A DNA stretch of 46,908 bases. It comes from CABMGU01 sp964508495 (GTDB lineage Archaea; Nanobdellota; Nanobdellia; Woesearchaeales; ARS49). The notes under the pieces are model-generated. The model was not told the origin of the DNA. It worked only from the letters and a program-made list of their open reading frames with translations, and ran no database searches. Positions 1-8,538 of this stretch are shown here, one piece after another. Each line of letters opens with the position of its first letter. The first letter of the stretch is position 1. The position numbers were made by a program, and so were the translations under genes. Location: positions 1 through 46,908 of the forward strand of contig CAZDUA010000022.1 of the NCBI GenBank assembly GCA_964508495.1, given 5' to 3'.

Positions 1-1
1 T

Positions 2-493
2 GGCATGCAGGACAGGGTTTTTACGTTCCAATCTTTCTCTAAGACTTATGCCATGTGTGGTTTCAGGCTTGGCTATGTGATTGCTCCTGAAAAGTTTGCT
101 GCTGCTATTAAGAAGACTCATGTTTATTCTACGATTTGTGCTCCGACTATTTCGCAAAAGCTAGGGATTAAGGCTCTTTCATTGCCTGCAAAATACACTA
201 ATACCATGGTGCAAGAGTATGATAGAAGGAGGAAGATTATCGTTAAGCGTTTAAACGCAATGGGCTTGTCCACTCCTAATCCTAAGGGTGCGTTTTATAC
301 TTTCTCTAATATCAAGCATATTTCTAAGAATAGTAGCAAGTTTGCTTTTGATTTGTTGAAGAAGCAAAAAGTTGCGGTTGTTCCGGGCTCTGACTTTGGC
401 ACTGGTGGCGAGGGTTTTATCCGTTGCAGTTTTGCCACGAAACTTCCGATCATCGAAAAAGCGTTGGATAAGATTGAAAAATTTATTGGTTAA
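2..493 (+). CDS. PLP-dependent class I/II aminotransferase, C-terminal part
   Basis: The reading frame is open from the window edge, so the N-terminal half is missing. It carries the PLP-lysine motif SFSKTYAMCGFRLGY near its start (Schiff-base Lys in FSKT) and, near the end, FIRCSFA, whose Arg is the usual binder of the substrate carboxylate. This is the fold type I aspartate/aromatic aminotransferase family, which moves amino groups between amino acids and 2-oxo acids in the cytosol. The substrate cannot be told from this fragment. The stop overlaps by 11 bases the stop of the converging acdA gene. Confidence 0.9.
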   Translation, partial: GMQDRVFTFQSFSKTYAMCGFRLGYVIAPEKFAAAIKKTHVYSTICAPTISQKLGIKALSLPAKYTNTMVQEYDRRRKIIVKRLNAMGLSTPNPKGAFYTFSNIKHISKNSSKFAFDLLKKQKVAVVPGSDFGTGGEGFIRCSFATKLPIIEKALDKIEKFIG

Positions 494-1832
494 GGCAATA
501 ATGCGTATACGCCGCCAGCGCTCTTACTGCATTTTCTGGGAATGTGAAGCAAGGTATTCCTGTTTTCTCAAACTGTTTTTTTAGTTGTATTGCGTACTCG
601 CTTCCTGTTGTTACTAGGACTATTGGCTTGTGTGCTTTTGCGTATGCTTCTTTGACTACTTGCACTAGGCTTTCGTCTAATAATGGTGTTTGTGTTAGTG
701 CTACGACGATTATGCTGTCATTGTTGGTATCTTTGAGCGCTGCTTCTATTGCTAGTTTGTATCTTTCTACTGTTGCGTCTCCTAATAGATCTGTTGGGTT
801 GTCTACGATTACTGTTGGCGGGAATATTTTTTGTAGTGCTTTTATTGTTCTTCCTGCTTGTGCGAGTTTTAGTCCGTAATGAATGATCGCATCAGCAGCC
901 AGTATTCCGTAACCGCCTCCATTAGTGATTATTTGTACTTTGTCCCCGCTTGCTTTTGTGCGTATTTTGTCGAATAGTTTTGCAAACTCGAATAGTTCTT
1001 CCATTTTGTGCGCTGTGATTATGTTTGCTTGTTTGAATGCTCCGTAGTAAACGTCTGCACTGCCAGCCAGAGCGCCCGTATGGCTTTTGGCTGCCTTGCC
1101 TCCTGCTTCTGTTGTTCCTCCTTTGATGACTATGATTGGTTTTTTACAGTTTTTTGCTGTTTCTAAGAATTTTTTGCCGTTATGTACGCCTTCTATGTAC
1201 ATGCAGATGACTTTTGTGTCCGGGTCTCGTGCAAGATAGTCAAGCAGGTCGCTTTCGTCTACGTTTGCCGCGTTTCCGTAGCTGATGAATTTTGCAAACC
1301 CGTAATTTTCGTATGCTGCAAGGTCTAAAACCGCACTGCCTGTTGCTCCGCTTTGTGAGATGAATGATATCGCTCCCGGTAGTGGTCTTTTGAGCCTTTC
1401 TTTTGGTAAAAATAGCATGTCCATTCCTGTGTGCGCGTCAAATATGCCTAGACAATTTGGTCCTATGCAGGTGATGTTGTTTCCTTTTAGTTTGTCCTGC
1501 AGATCTTTTTCGAGTTTTGTGTTTCCTACTTCTTTGAATCCTGCTGAGATTATCACAACATGTTTGATTCCTTTTTTCCCGCACTGGTCGAGTATTGTTG
1601 GCACTGTTGGTCCGGGTGTTGAAATTACTGCGAGTTCTATTTTGTCTGGTATTTGTGCTACGCTCGCATAGCATTTTAGCCCTAAAATATTGTCTGCATT
1701 CGGATTAACAGGGTATAGCTTGAAATTTTTGCCCATCAGCTGTTTCAAAATTGTATTGCCGACTTTTCCTGGCTCTCTTGATGCTCCTATTACTGCAATG
1801 CTCTTGGCATGGAAGAATGGGTCGAGGTTCAT
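483..1832 (-). CDS. acdA: Acetyl-CoA synthetase (ADP-forming), alpha subunit
   Basis: 449 residues. A CoA-binding Rossmann domain opens the protein (SIAVIGASREPGKVG near residue 11), followed by two succinyl-CoA-ligase-like domains. SHTGALAG at about 250-257 contains the His that is phosphorylated in this family. The enzyme converts acetyl-CoA, ADP and phosphate to acetate, CoA and ATP, the main substrate-level ATP step of fermenting archaea. It needs a beta ATP-grasp subunit; a candidate is encoded separately at 6080-6682 on the other strand. It is the last gene of a three-gene minus-strand operon and overlaps the ligase gene upstream by 4 bases. Other acyl-CoA substrates are possible. Confidence 0.92.
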   Translation of the reverse strand: MNLDPFFHAKSIAVIGASREPGKVGNTILKQLMGKNFKLYPVNPNADNILGLKCYASVAQIPDKIELAVISTPGPTVPTILDQCGKKGIKHVVIISAGFKEVGNTKLEKDLQDKLKGNNITCIGPNCLGIFDAHTGMDMLFLPKERLKRPLPGAISFISQSGATGSAVLDLAAYENYGFAKFISYGNAANVDESDLLDYLARDPDTKVICMYIEGVHNGKKFLETAKNCKKPIIVIKGGTTEAGGKAAKSHTGALAGSADVYYGAFKQANIITAHKMEELFEFAKLFDKIRTKASGDKVQIITNGGGYGILAADAIIHYGLKLAQAGRTIKALQKIFPPTVIVDNPTDLLGDATVERYKLAIEAALKDTNNDSIIVVALTQTPLLDESLVQVVKEAYAKAHKPIVLVTTGSEYAIQLKKQFEKTGIPCFTFPENAVRALAAYTHYCLNQ

Positions 1833-3292
1833 TGTATTTTTATTCCTTCAAACTTTATTTTGTCTCCTTGTAGTTTGTTGAGAGTGCTCGCGTATATTTT
1901 TGGCCTTATTTCTGCTCCTGCGAAGAGTTTTGTTAATTTTTGTTTTGTCATGGCTGGCTTGTCTGAAATGAAGTATAATACTAATTCTCCTTTTTTTCTG
2001 TTCAGGAATACCTGTGCTTCTTTTACGTCTGGCAAGGTTAATGCTGTTTCTCGTATTGCTGCGAGGTTGACTCTTGTTCCTTTTATTTTTTCTTCAACTA
2101 TACCGGTGTATTTGAGTTGTGCTTCTACTTCGCGTATTCTGTTGATGCCGTAAACTCGTGTTACGTTTAGTTTGCAGTTGGGGCATTGTTCGTTTACTAC
2201 ATTGTCGAACTTGTCGCCTATGAAGTATCCTGCGAGGAGTGTTCCTGCGCCGTCTGTGTTCCAGCTGGCAGCATAACCATTAGGCGCAAAGTTCCATTCG
2301 TCTATTACTCCGTCTGTTGCGTGGCTGACTTCCACAGTCTTAATAATCGTACTTAATGGCGCAATATGGTGGTATCCGCTTCCTGGCTGGCATTCTGGGA
2401 GTAGTGCTTCTTTTAGTTCTGATGCGCCGTACAAGTCGAGTACTATTGCTTGTTGCACGCCAACTTTTCGCGCCAGTTCTTGTATCTTCTCTCGTTCAGC
2501 ATCATGCATTTTTTGTGCGCCGTTGATGAATAGTACTTTTTCTGGCAGTGTTATTTTTCTTTCAATTGCCATTGGCAAAAACCTGTTGCGCAGGTAGTCG
2601 CTCATTCCACAGATGATGTTTGGTTTTAGTTTGTCTGCCATGGCAACCAGTCTTTCTGTTGGTATTGCCCCTCCTGCCGCCGTGCACAAATTCAAATCTG
2701 CGTTTATGTCTAATGCGTGGTGTACTGCGTGCCAGCCTAAATGCGGAGCGTATGGGAATACGTTCATGCCAATTTTTTTGTCAACATCAAGCTTTTGAAG
2801 TATTACGTCACCGATTATTTTAAGCAAGGGCATTAGTGTGTCAAACTTTTGTGCTCCAGTCAGCAATACTGGTGTTGGATTGCCGGATTCTGTTCCTCCT
2901 GAGAAGATTAGCATTTTTGGTGAATAGTAGTTTTTGAGGATTTCTTTTTTGTGTCTGGATAACAGCAGGTGTACCGCGCTTCCGTATTCATTTTGGTTGT
3001 CTAAATAGTGAAAGTAGTCTGCAAATATTGTTTTCAAGTCTGGGCTGACTACGAAATCCTTTGGGTTTTTCATGTATGTTGACTTTTTTATCAATGGCAG
3101 TCCTTTTGTTTTCCAATCTTCTATTTTTTTGAGTGCAAACGGGTCTACTCCGTATTCTTGGAAGAGTTTTTTGTAGAACGGCGTGTTTGGCAGCATATAC
3201 CTGCATGTTGCCATGAAGCGCAGGTTTTGCAGTCTTTCTATTTTTTCGTAGCTGAACTTTTTGAGTTGTTCAAGAGTGAGATATTCGCGCAA
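1829..3292 (-). CDS. PaaK-like adenylate-forming acyl/aryl-CoA ligase
   Basis: 487 residues, resembling phenylacetate-CoA ligase. FSGGTESGNPTP matches the phosphate-binding loop, LYGASE the adenine-side motif, and the C-terminal QGDKIKF fits the family's catalytic Lys region. Such enzymes activate a carboxylic acid with ATP to an acyl-adenylate and often pass it to CoA or a carrier. A CPNC pair near residue 370 may bind a metal. The gene lies between plsC (23-base overlap) and acdA (4-base overlap), so it probably shares one message with an acyltransferase and an acyl-CoA synthetase. Activation of a fatty or aromatic acid is an inference; the substrate is unknown. Confidence 0.75.
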   Translation of the reverse strand: MREYLTLEQLKKFSYEKIERLQNLRFMATCRYMLPNTPFYKKLFQEYGVDPFALKKIEDWKTKGLPLIKKSTYMKNPKDFVVSPDLKTIFADYFHYLDNQNEYGSAVHLLLSRHKKEILKNYYSPKMLIFSGGTESGNPTPVLLTGAQKFDTLMPLLKIIGDVILQKLDVDKKIGMNVFPYAPHLGWHAVHHALDINADLNLCTAAGGAIPTERLVAMADKLKPNIICGMSDYLRNRFLPMAIERKITLPEKVLFINGAQKMHDAEREKIQELARKVGVQQAIVLDLYGASELKEALLPECQPGSGYHHIAPLSTIIKTVEVSHATDGVIDEWNFAPNGYAASWNTDGAGTLLAGYFIGDKFDNVVNEQCPNCKLNVTRVYGINRIREVEAQLKYTGIVEEKIKGTRVNLAAIRETALTLPDVKEAQVFLNRKKGELVLYFISDKPAMTKQKLTKLFAGAEIRPKIYASTLNKLQGDKIKFEGIKIQ

Positions 3293-3866
3293 GGCTTTTC
3301 ACCTCTTTCCATGCCGTGTTGATTACTTTTCTTACAGTTTTTTTGTCTGGTTTGCCTTTGAACTGCATTGGCTTTCCTATTGTGATTTTGATATTTTTTT
3401 TGAAGTTTGGTATTGTTTGGTATCTGTTCCAGAAGTGCCAGGTGTTCATTGCTACGGGCACTACTGGTTTTTTGCTCAATAGAGTGAGTACTCCTAGTCC
3501 TGTGTGTTTGATTGGGTTTAGTTTGTGGGCGTATGTTCTTCCGCCTTCTGGGAATATTCCCATTGATTTTCCTTGTTTTAGTGCTTTGAGTGCTTTTGGC
3601 ATGCTTCCGTTTACTCTTATTGCTCCGAAGTGGTCGAACAGCGTGTTCCAGAACGATCCTAGGAATTTTTCATTTGTCGCGAACACGCATAGTTGTTTGT
3701 TTTTGTGCCATGCGACTAAGAACATCAGTAATACGCCGTCTATGTAGCTCGAGTGGTTTGCTACCATTATGAAGGGCTTGTTTGGTATGTTGTCTAAGCC
3801 TTCTATTTTTTTGATAAATAGGGATAGTATTGGCCAGATGACTAGTTTGCTTATTGGGTAGACCAT
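3270..3866 (-). CDS. PlsC-like 1-acyl-glycerol-phosphate acyltransferase
   Basis: 198 residues with the two acyltransferase blocks: NHSSYID (H-x4-D catalytic pair, near residue 37) and FPEGGRTY (near 100). The N-terminus is hydrophobic, as expected for a membrane-surface enzyme. The family transfers an acyl chain from acyl-CoA or acyl carrier to a glycerol phosphate. The gene heads a minus-strand operon with a PaaK-like ligase and acdA; a TATA-like CCTTTTTATATAG lies at about 3904-3916 on the minus strand. Archaeal membranes are ether-linked, so an ester-forming acyltransferase here is notable, although PlsC homologues do occur in DPANN genomes. Confidence 0.88.
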   Translation of the reverse strand: MVYPISKLVIWPILSLFIKKIEGLDNIPNKPFIMVANHSSYIDGVLLMFLVAWHKNKQLCVFATNEKFLGSFWNTLFDHFGAIRVNGSMPKALKALKQGKSMGIFPEGGRTYAHKLNPIKHTGLGVLTLLSKKPVVPVAMNTWHFWNRYQTIPNFKKNIKITIGKPMQFKGKPDKKTVRKVINTAWKEVKSLARISHS

Positions 3867-3969
3867 TAATGACCTCTTTTTATACTATGTTCATTTGCCT
3901 GCGCTATATAAAAAGGTTGTTGTGGAGTATCAAAATTCTTTTAAATGGTCGTCTATGGCTTTTTAGTTT

Positions 3970-4500
3970 ATGAGATGGCTGGCTTTGATTTGCGTATTGC
4001 TCGTAGCATGTGTTCAGGTGCCCGAGCCTGTTAACGAGACTATTTACAAGCCAGATGTTGTTAATGCTACTAAAGTTGAAGCTAATGAGTCTGTTTTGAA
4101 CGTTTCTGAGGAAATTACTGCAAATGAGAGCAATGTTTCCAATTCCAGTAATGAAATTACTGGCAATTTTATTGAGGACTTGACTATCGGCCAGCAGGGC
4201 AAGATGGTTCCTGAGTTGACTGCGCAGGTTAAGGGTTCTGAGTGTTATGCTGTTACTTGGGTGAATTTCACTGAGTATTCCGCTCAGTATCAGTTGTCTG
4301 TTGAGAAAGATGTTAATTTCGATTATCTTGGCGGTCATATGTTTAAGGGTTTTATTTTGTCTAAGCTGGTGCACTCTCGTGAAATGCTTGCTTCTGAGAA
4401 CTCGCAGGTTTTGATAGAAGATGGCTTGGTTACTTGTCTTGATGATCGTCAGGGTTATTCTGTTGATTGGAAGAAGATTGCTTCAAAGCTTGACCGCTAG
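3970..4500 (+). CDS. Putative exported lipoprotein, Asn/Thr/Ser-rich
   Basis: 176 residues. A short hydrophobic N-terminus ends in a lipobox-like LLVAC (Cys near residue 14), so the protein is probably anchored outside the cell. Residues 20-70 are low in complexity and contain many N-x-S/T sequons (for example NVS, NES, NSS), likely N-glycosylation sites of an extracellular linker. SNEITGNF near residue 62 resembles the TG motif seen after the membrane segment of other exported proteins here. No known domain is recognised in the C-terminal half. A TATA-like TTTTAAATG at 3938-3946 places transcription start at about the ATG (leaderless). Confidence 0.7.
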   Translation: MRWLALICVLLVACVQVPEPVNETIYKPDVVNATKVEANESVLNVSEEITANESNVSNSSNEITGNFIEDLTIGQQGKMVPELTAQVKGSECYAVTWVNFTEYSAQYQLSVEKDVNFDYLGGHMFKGFILSKLVHSREMLASENSQVLIEDGLVTCLDDRQGYSVDWKKIASKLDR

Positions 4501-4801
4501 TTTTCTTTTTCAGCCATTCGATGCTTTCTAGTTTTTGTCTGAATGCAAGGCGTGCCACGAGGTTTACCGCGTAGAGTGAAATTCCTATGCTTATGAATCC
4601 AAATATGACTACCGCTATCTTTCCGGCTGGCGTGTGTGGAGTAACATCTCCGTAGCCTATGGTCAGCATTGTGATTCCTGTAAAATAGAACGCGTTTAGT
4701 GTCGACCATCCTTCTATGTGCTTGAAAAGAAAGGTTCCTGCTGTTAGAAGGATGCATAAGCTGCTGAAAGCAGCTAGTAAGAGTCCTCTTTCGTGGTTCA
4801 T
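4430..4801 (-). CDS. Two-TM potassium channel
   Basis: 123 residues from the ATG at 4801. A longer frame reaching 4927 would run across the divergent promoter and was not used. TM1 lies at about 8-27, a pore helix leads into the selectivity filter TIGYGD at about 50, and TM2 spans about 63-85, followed by a polar Gln/Asn/Asp-rich cytosolic tail. This is the KcsA-like K+ channel layout without a regulatory domain. The 3' end overlaps the converging lipoprotein gene by 71 bases, unusually long for this window. It shares a 76-base divergent promoter region with the transporter gene. Confidence 0.9.
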   Translation of the reverse strand: MNHERGLLLAAFSSLCILLTAGTFLFKHIEGWSTLNAFYFTGITMLTIGYGDVTPHTPAGKIAVVIFGFISIGISLYAVNLVARLAFRQKLESIEWLKKKTSGQALKQSSSNQQNNPDDHQDK

Positions 4802-4877
4802 GAATTTTTTCGTAGTGTTTTGCTTAATATATGTTTCGGAGAGAACATTTAAAAGCAATATTATACAATTTCTGTTT

Positions 4878-6083
4878 ATGAATAAAAAAGAGGTTTTTAC
4901 CTGGGGCATGTATGACCTGGCAAACACTATTTTCTCTGCTTTATTTGTAACTTTTTTCTTTCCTTTTTACGTAAAGACTTTTCTTGGTGGCAATGAGTTT
5001 CAGATCGGCTTGGTTTTCGGCTTGAGCATGCTCGCTGTTGGAATTATAGTTCCTGTTATTGGCGCGTGGTCTGACCATATTGGCAGAAGGATGCCTTTTA
5101 TCATATTTTTCACGATTATTTGTTGCATTCTTACAGCCATGGTTGCCAAAATGCCTTTGCTTGGCGCTTTGTGGGCTGGTTTTTTTGCTAATTTTGCGTA
5201 TCATGCTGCTTTGACTACCTATAATGCGCTTTTGCCTAAGATTGCCAAGCCTTCTGAGTTTGGTAATGTTTCCGGCATCGGCACGGGCATGGGCTATCTT
5301 GGCACTCTTATCTCGCTCGCTATTGCTGCTTTGTTGCTTGCTAATCTTGGCTGGGAGACTGAAGTTGGCGCTAAGGCCATTTTTGTTGCAACGGCAATTA
5401 TGTTCTTTGTATTCTCTCTTCCTACGTTTTTTGGCATTCGCGAAAATCCTTCTGCTAAGAATAAAAGGTCTGCCACTCAGCACATTTTTGATAGTATTTT
5501 GAGTGTTGGTTTTACTTTGAAGAATATTACAAAGCATAGGGATTTTTTTATGTTTTTGCTGTCGCAATTTTTCTATGCCAACGCAATTAATGCGGTTATC
5601 ATCTTCTTGTTTCTTTTTGCCAGACAACAGATTAATTTGAGCGTTCAGGCGTTTTTTGTTGTCTACGTCATTCAGTCTTTTGGCGCGATTTTTGGAAGCT
5701 TTTTAGCTGGCAGGTGGACGGACAAGCATGGCGCTAAGAAAGTTTTGTTCTGGGCAGGTATTGCGTGGATCGCAGTTATTGGCTTGTTGTTGTTCGTTAC
5801 AAACTTGATCATGTTCATTATTGCAGGCGTTCTGGGCGGTGCTGCTTTGGGCGCTGTTTGGACTGCGCAGAGGCCTAAACTTGTTCAGATGGTTTCCCGT
5901 TCTAATGTTGGCCAGTTTTTTGGCTTTTTGGAGCTAACCAACAAGTTTTCAGGAGTTATCGGCCCCATCGTGTTTGGCGCTTTGGCTAAGTTTGTTAGTT
6001 ATCAGTCAGCTTTGGTTTCTCTCATAGTATTCTTTGCTTTGGGCTTGTTCTTTTTGCATAAAGTGCCGGGTGATATGCGTTGA
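4878..6083 (+). CDS. MFS transporter, UMF1/Atg22-like
   Basis: 401 residues from the ATG at 4878; upstream in-frame codons fall within the divergent promoter and potassium-channel coding sequence. About 12 membrane segments are visible. The N-terminal WGMYDLANTIFSA is typical of UMF1-type major facilitator proteins (W-x2-YD-x-AN-x-F), and WSDHIGRR is the MFS loop 2-3 motif. Such proteins are thought to export small molecules, with amino acids proposed for Atg22. The stop overlaps the acdB start by 4 bases, so the two are probably co-translated; export of an acid end product is an inference from that context only. Confidence 0.85.
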   Translation: MNKKEVFTWGMYDLANTIFSALFVTFFFPFYVKTFLGGNEFQIGLVFGLSMLAVGIIVPVIGAWSDHIGRRMPFIIFFTIICCILTAMVAKMPLLGALWAGFFANFAYHAALTTYNALLPKIAKPSEFGNVSGIGTGMGYLGTLISLAIAALLLANLGWETEVGAKAIFVATAIMFFVFSLPTFFGIRENPSAKNKRSATQHIFDSILSVGFTLKNITKHRDFFMFLLSQFFYANAINAVIIFLFLFARQQINLSVQAFFVVYVIQSFGAIFGSFLAGRWTDKHGAKKVLFWAGIAWIAVIGLLLFVTNLIMFIIAGVLGGAALGAVWTAQRPKLVQMVSRSNVGQFFGFLELTNKFSGVIGPIVFGALAKFVSYQSALVSLIVFFALGLFFLHKVPGDMR

Positions 6084-6682
6084 TTTTGACTGTTGATAAT
6101 TCTCTTGCGAGGTTGAACATTCCTGTTGCAAAGTTTCATGTTGTTTCTTCTGTTAAGGATGCTGAAAGATACGCTAAGCAGTATGGTTTTCCTGTTGTGC
6201 TAAAACTGGTCTCGCCTAAGGTTATTCATAAAACTGAGGCAGGTGGTGTTACTGCTGTCCGCCAACTTGATTTTTTACGTGAGACGGCTTCTAAATTTTT
6301 AGAGAAGGGGAAAGTGCTTGTTCAGGAGCATTGTCAGGGTGTTGAGATGTTTTTAGGAATTAAAAACGATCCTTCCTTCGGTCATGTTCTTTTGGCCGGC
6401 ATTGGTGGCATTTTTGTTGAGGTTTACAAGGATGTTGCTTTCAGGGTTTGTCCGATTAATGCTAGGGAGGCCGAGCAGATGTTGGATGAACTTAAAGGCA
6501 AGGCCTTATTGGATGGCGTGCGCGGCCAAAAGCCAGTCAATAGAAAAGCGTTGGTTGATGCGATGGTTAAGCTTTCCAAACTTCCTGAGAAAATACCTGA
6601 TATTGAAGAGTTGGACATTAATCCTTTTTTTATTAACGAGAAAGAAGGAAAGGCTGTTGATGCACGTTTAGTTCTAAAGTGA
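6080..6682 (+). CDS. acdB: Acetyl-CoA synthetase (ADP-forming), beta subunit
   Basis: 200 residues of the ATP-grasp domain of the ADP-forming acyl-CoA synthetase beta subunit. SPKVIHKTEAGGV near residue 45 holds the conserved His of this family, and ELDINPFF near the end is the typical closing motif. It should pair with the alpha subunit at 483-1832 to make ATP from an acyl-CoA. It starts with TTG overlapping the transporter stop (TTGA), since no ATG is available. It is somewhat shorter at the N-terminus than usual beta subunits. Separate encoding of the two subunits is common in archaea, although here they lie on opposite strands 4.2 kb apart. Confidence 0.9.
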   Translation: MILTVDNSLARLNIPVAKFHVVSSVKDAERYAKQYGFPVVLKLVSPKVIHKTEAGGVTAVRQLDFLRETASKFLEKGKVLVQEHCQGVEMFLGIKNDPSFGHVLLAGIGGIFVEVYKDVAFRVCPINAREAEQMLDELKGKALLDGVRGQKPVNRKALVDAMVKLSKLPEKIPDIEELDINPFFINEKEGKAVDARLVLK

Positions 6683-7210
6683 TTATTTCTTTTTCCAGCC
6701 GAGCAGTGCTTCTTGGCGTTTGTTCACAAAGTATAATACTGCAAAGAACATTACCAGCAATAGTGTGAATCCTATTTTTGTTCTTGCGTAATCCCAATAT
6801 CGGATTGTTGCTCCGAATGTTGCAACTACTGTGCCGATGAACAATCCCATTATAACTGCGTCTTTGAATGTTATGAAGAGAACTATCATGAGTATTACGA
6901 GGTTGAATGCTGTTATAGCCATGTATTTGAAGCCGTCGTACTCTCCTCTTTCTTTTTCCCAGGCGATTTGTGCTTGTCTTTGTTCTGCCATGCATTGGTC
7001 AATTTTTATTTGCTGTTCGTCAGCTATTTGTTGTTGTTCTGCTGGCGTTAGCTTTTCGCTTGGCGCATAGCGCGGATAGCATTCTTTGACTGGCTGGTAA
7101 TAGCTTTCTGAGCCAGTGTATTCTGGAAAGAATACGTTTGCTCCTAAGAAGACCATTGGAACGTAAAGAAGTGCTATTACGAGAACGTATAACAGTTTTA
7201 TCCAGTTCAT
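6683..7210 (-). CDS. Four-TM membrane protein of unknown function
   Basis: 175 residues and not recognised. One membrane segment lies at about 5-25, then an extracytoplasmic or polar region (about 30-92) with two Cys (KECYPRY and DQCMAEQ) and a Gln/Glu-rich helix, then three segments at about 96-113, 116-135 and 143-161, and a lysine-rich C-terminus that suggests a cytosolic tail. The gene abuts acdB stop to stop. Its promoter has TTTAAATATTCC on the minus strand at about 7225-7236. Confidence 0.7.
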   Translation of the reverse strand: MNWIKLLYVLVIALLYVPMVFLGANVFFPEYTGSESYYQPVKECYPRYAPSEKLTPAEQQQIADEQQIKIDQCMAEQRQAQIAWEKERGEYDGFKYMAITAFNLVILMIVLFITFKDAVIMGLFIGTVVATFGATIRYWDYARTKIGFTLLLVMFFAVLYFVNKRQEALLGWKKK

Positions 7211-7321
7211 GCGTTTTAAATTGGGCGTGGAATATTTAAACCTTTTGTGTGTTGTAGAATCGAAAAATATAAGTACTGATTTGTCGGTTCTCGTCTTATC
7301 AAACTAAAAAGGTGATGCGTA

Positions 7322-7825
7322 ATGGCTAACGAACAAAGCAAAACTCTTATTTTAACTGTTATTAAGAATGTTGATGAGCTGGCTGATAAGTTTTATGCTG
7401 GAATGGGAAAGTGGAGGCAACCAGCCAATAAAGACCAAAATAATACTGTTGCGCTTGCTCATTTGAGCGCGGTTTGGATGAAGGCTATTGAGTCTGCAGA
7501 AGTTTTGCGCGATAACGTAAGGAGGAGCTTTGCGGGTCCAAAATTTGCTAAAGACCTGACGAGAGCACTCGAGCCTGCTCAGGATGTTTTTACAACTCTC
7601 AGGGATATGAAGGCCAAAATTATTGGAGGCACTGCGGGAGTGAGGATAACGCAAAACATCGCTGCCCAGCAGTTTGCTAACACAGTAGCTGTTGTTGCTA
7701 GGAATTTGAAGCTTATTGCCAATTACATGCAGAAGCAAGACATAATTTCAGCAGATTCTCAGGCAGTGATTGAAGAAAAACTTGCAGGTTTGTCTGAAAA
7801 AGAAGTCACGACTAGGTCTTCTTAA
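7322..7825 (+). CDS. Conserved-looking helical protein of unknown function
   Basis: 167 residues, soluble and mostly alpha-helical, with no membrane segment, Cys pair or motif that I recognise. The start is supported by the ribosome site GGTGATG ending 4 bases before the ATG, the same pattern as other genes here, and by an AAATATAAG promoter box at about 7265. It stands alone between divergent and same-direction neighbours. It ends just before hairpin element copy A. No function is proposed. Confidence 0.7.
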   Translation: MANEQSKTLILTVIKNVDELADKFYAGMGKWRQPANKDQNNTVALAHLSAVWMKAIESAEVLRDNVRRSFAGPKFAKDLTRALEPAQDVFTTLRDMKAKIIGGTAGVRITQNIAAQQFANTVAVVARNLKLIANYMQKQDIISADSQAVIEEKLAGLSEKEVTTRSS

Positions 7826-7863
7826 AGGCCTTTTTTCCTATACAAGTTGGAGCTTTTCCTATG

Positions 7864-7948
7864 TCAAGAACAGCATATTACTTATTCTTGCTGTTCTTGA
7901 GCACACTCGGAAATTTGTCTATTGGCGAATCTTAGAGCAAATTTCCGA
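7864..7948 (+). repeat. Paired-hairpin repeat element, copy A
   Basis: Two perfect hairpins in tandem. Stem 1 pairs 7864-7875 with 7889-7900 (12 bp, TCAAGAACAGCA and its complement, loop 13). The linker is GCACAC. Stem 2 pairs 7907-7917 with 7938-7948 (11 bp, TCGGAAATTTG, loop 20). Copies B (16388-16495) and C (9092-9182, minus strand) have the same layout and outer bases but different inner stem bases that still pair. It lies between two same-direction genes; the next gene has its own TATA box after it (about 7969-7982), so the element may be a separate transcript or a DNA-level structure. Confidence 0.8.
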
Positions 7949-8010
7949 TGTTTAAAAACCGAAGGATTTATATATAAATCATCACTTAGTAGTGGTAATT
8001 TGGGGATAAA

Positions 8011-8538
8011 ATGAAGCCAGTTTACCGCGCTATTGCACAATTAGAAACCCGGCAGAGACATCGTGAAGATAATGACAATCTTTACGCTCTCAGGGCATTT
8101 TCTTTGGAGATAGGCAAAGTTTCTACTAGTTACGGTCAAAAGCACTTGGTTTCTGTTGTTCCGTTGAAGTCTCACACTATTCAAACCGCCAACAAGCACG
8201 AACTTGGCGATATCTGTCTTGGCAACGGTGACGAGGAGTCTTTGAAAGCCGGCGAGCTTTGGGTTCCTGAAGAGCACCTTGTTGCTCAGCGCGCTAACGT
8301 TGATTCTGTTTGGAAGAAGTTGTTTGATTATCTTGGTGAGCAGGAAGGCCAGGCAATGTGTTCTGCTGTTTGGAGCGAGTGGGAAGAAGCAAGAAAAGCA
8401 GTTAGTGCTGATTTGAAATATTTTGCCGGGTTTAAAAGAAAAGAGAGCGCGGTTTCAGCTTCTTGTTTGGGAAACGTTCGTGTTTACTTTACTGGCATGC
8501 CAAATCACAAGGAATTAGTTAAAATTTTCGAGCAGTAG
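8011..8538 (+). CDS. Hypothetical protein
   Basis: 175 residues, soluble, with no recognised domain. The start has a good ribosome site (GGGGAT, 6 bases ahead of the ATG) and a strong TATA box TTTATATATAAATC at about 7969-7982. Two Trp-rich stretches (SVWKKLF and AVWSEWEEA) sit in the middle. With the two converging genes that follow, it lies between inverted copies A and C of the paired-hairpin element. The 3' end overlaps the converging small gene by 34 bases. No function is proposed. Confidence 0.65.
   Translation: MKPVYRAIAQLETRQRHREDNDNLYALRAFSLEIGKVSTSYGQKHLVSVVPLKSHTIQTANKHELGDICLGNGDEESLKAGELWVPEEHLVAQRANVDSVWKKLFDYLGEQEGQAMCSAVWSEWEEARKAVSADLKYFAGFKRKESAVSASCLGNVRVYFTGMPNHKELVKIFEQ

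Noticed and set aside
4802..4927. Longer N-terminus for the potassium channel
   Set aside because: It crosses the divergent promoter and overlaps the transporter gene start.
7770..7955. 61-residue plus-strand frame across hairpin copy A
   Set aside because: It starts inside the preceding gene and ends inside the repeat element; no ribosome site and no domain.
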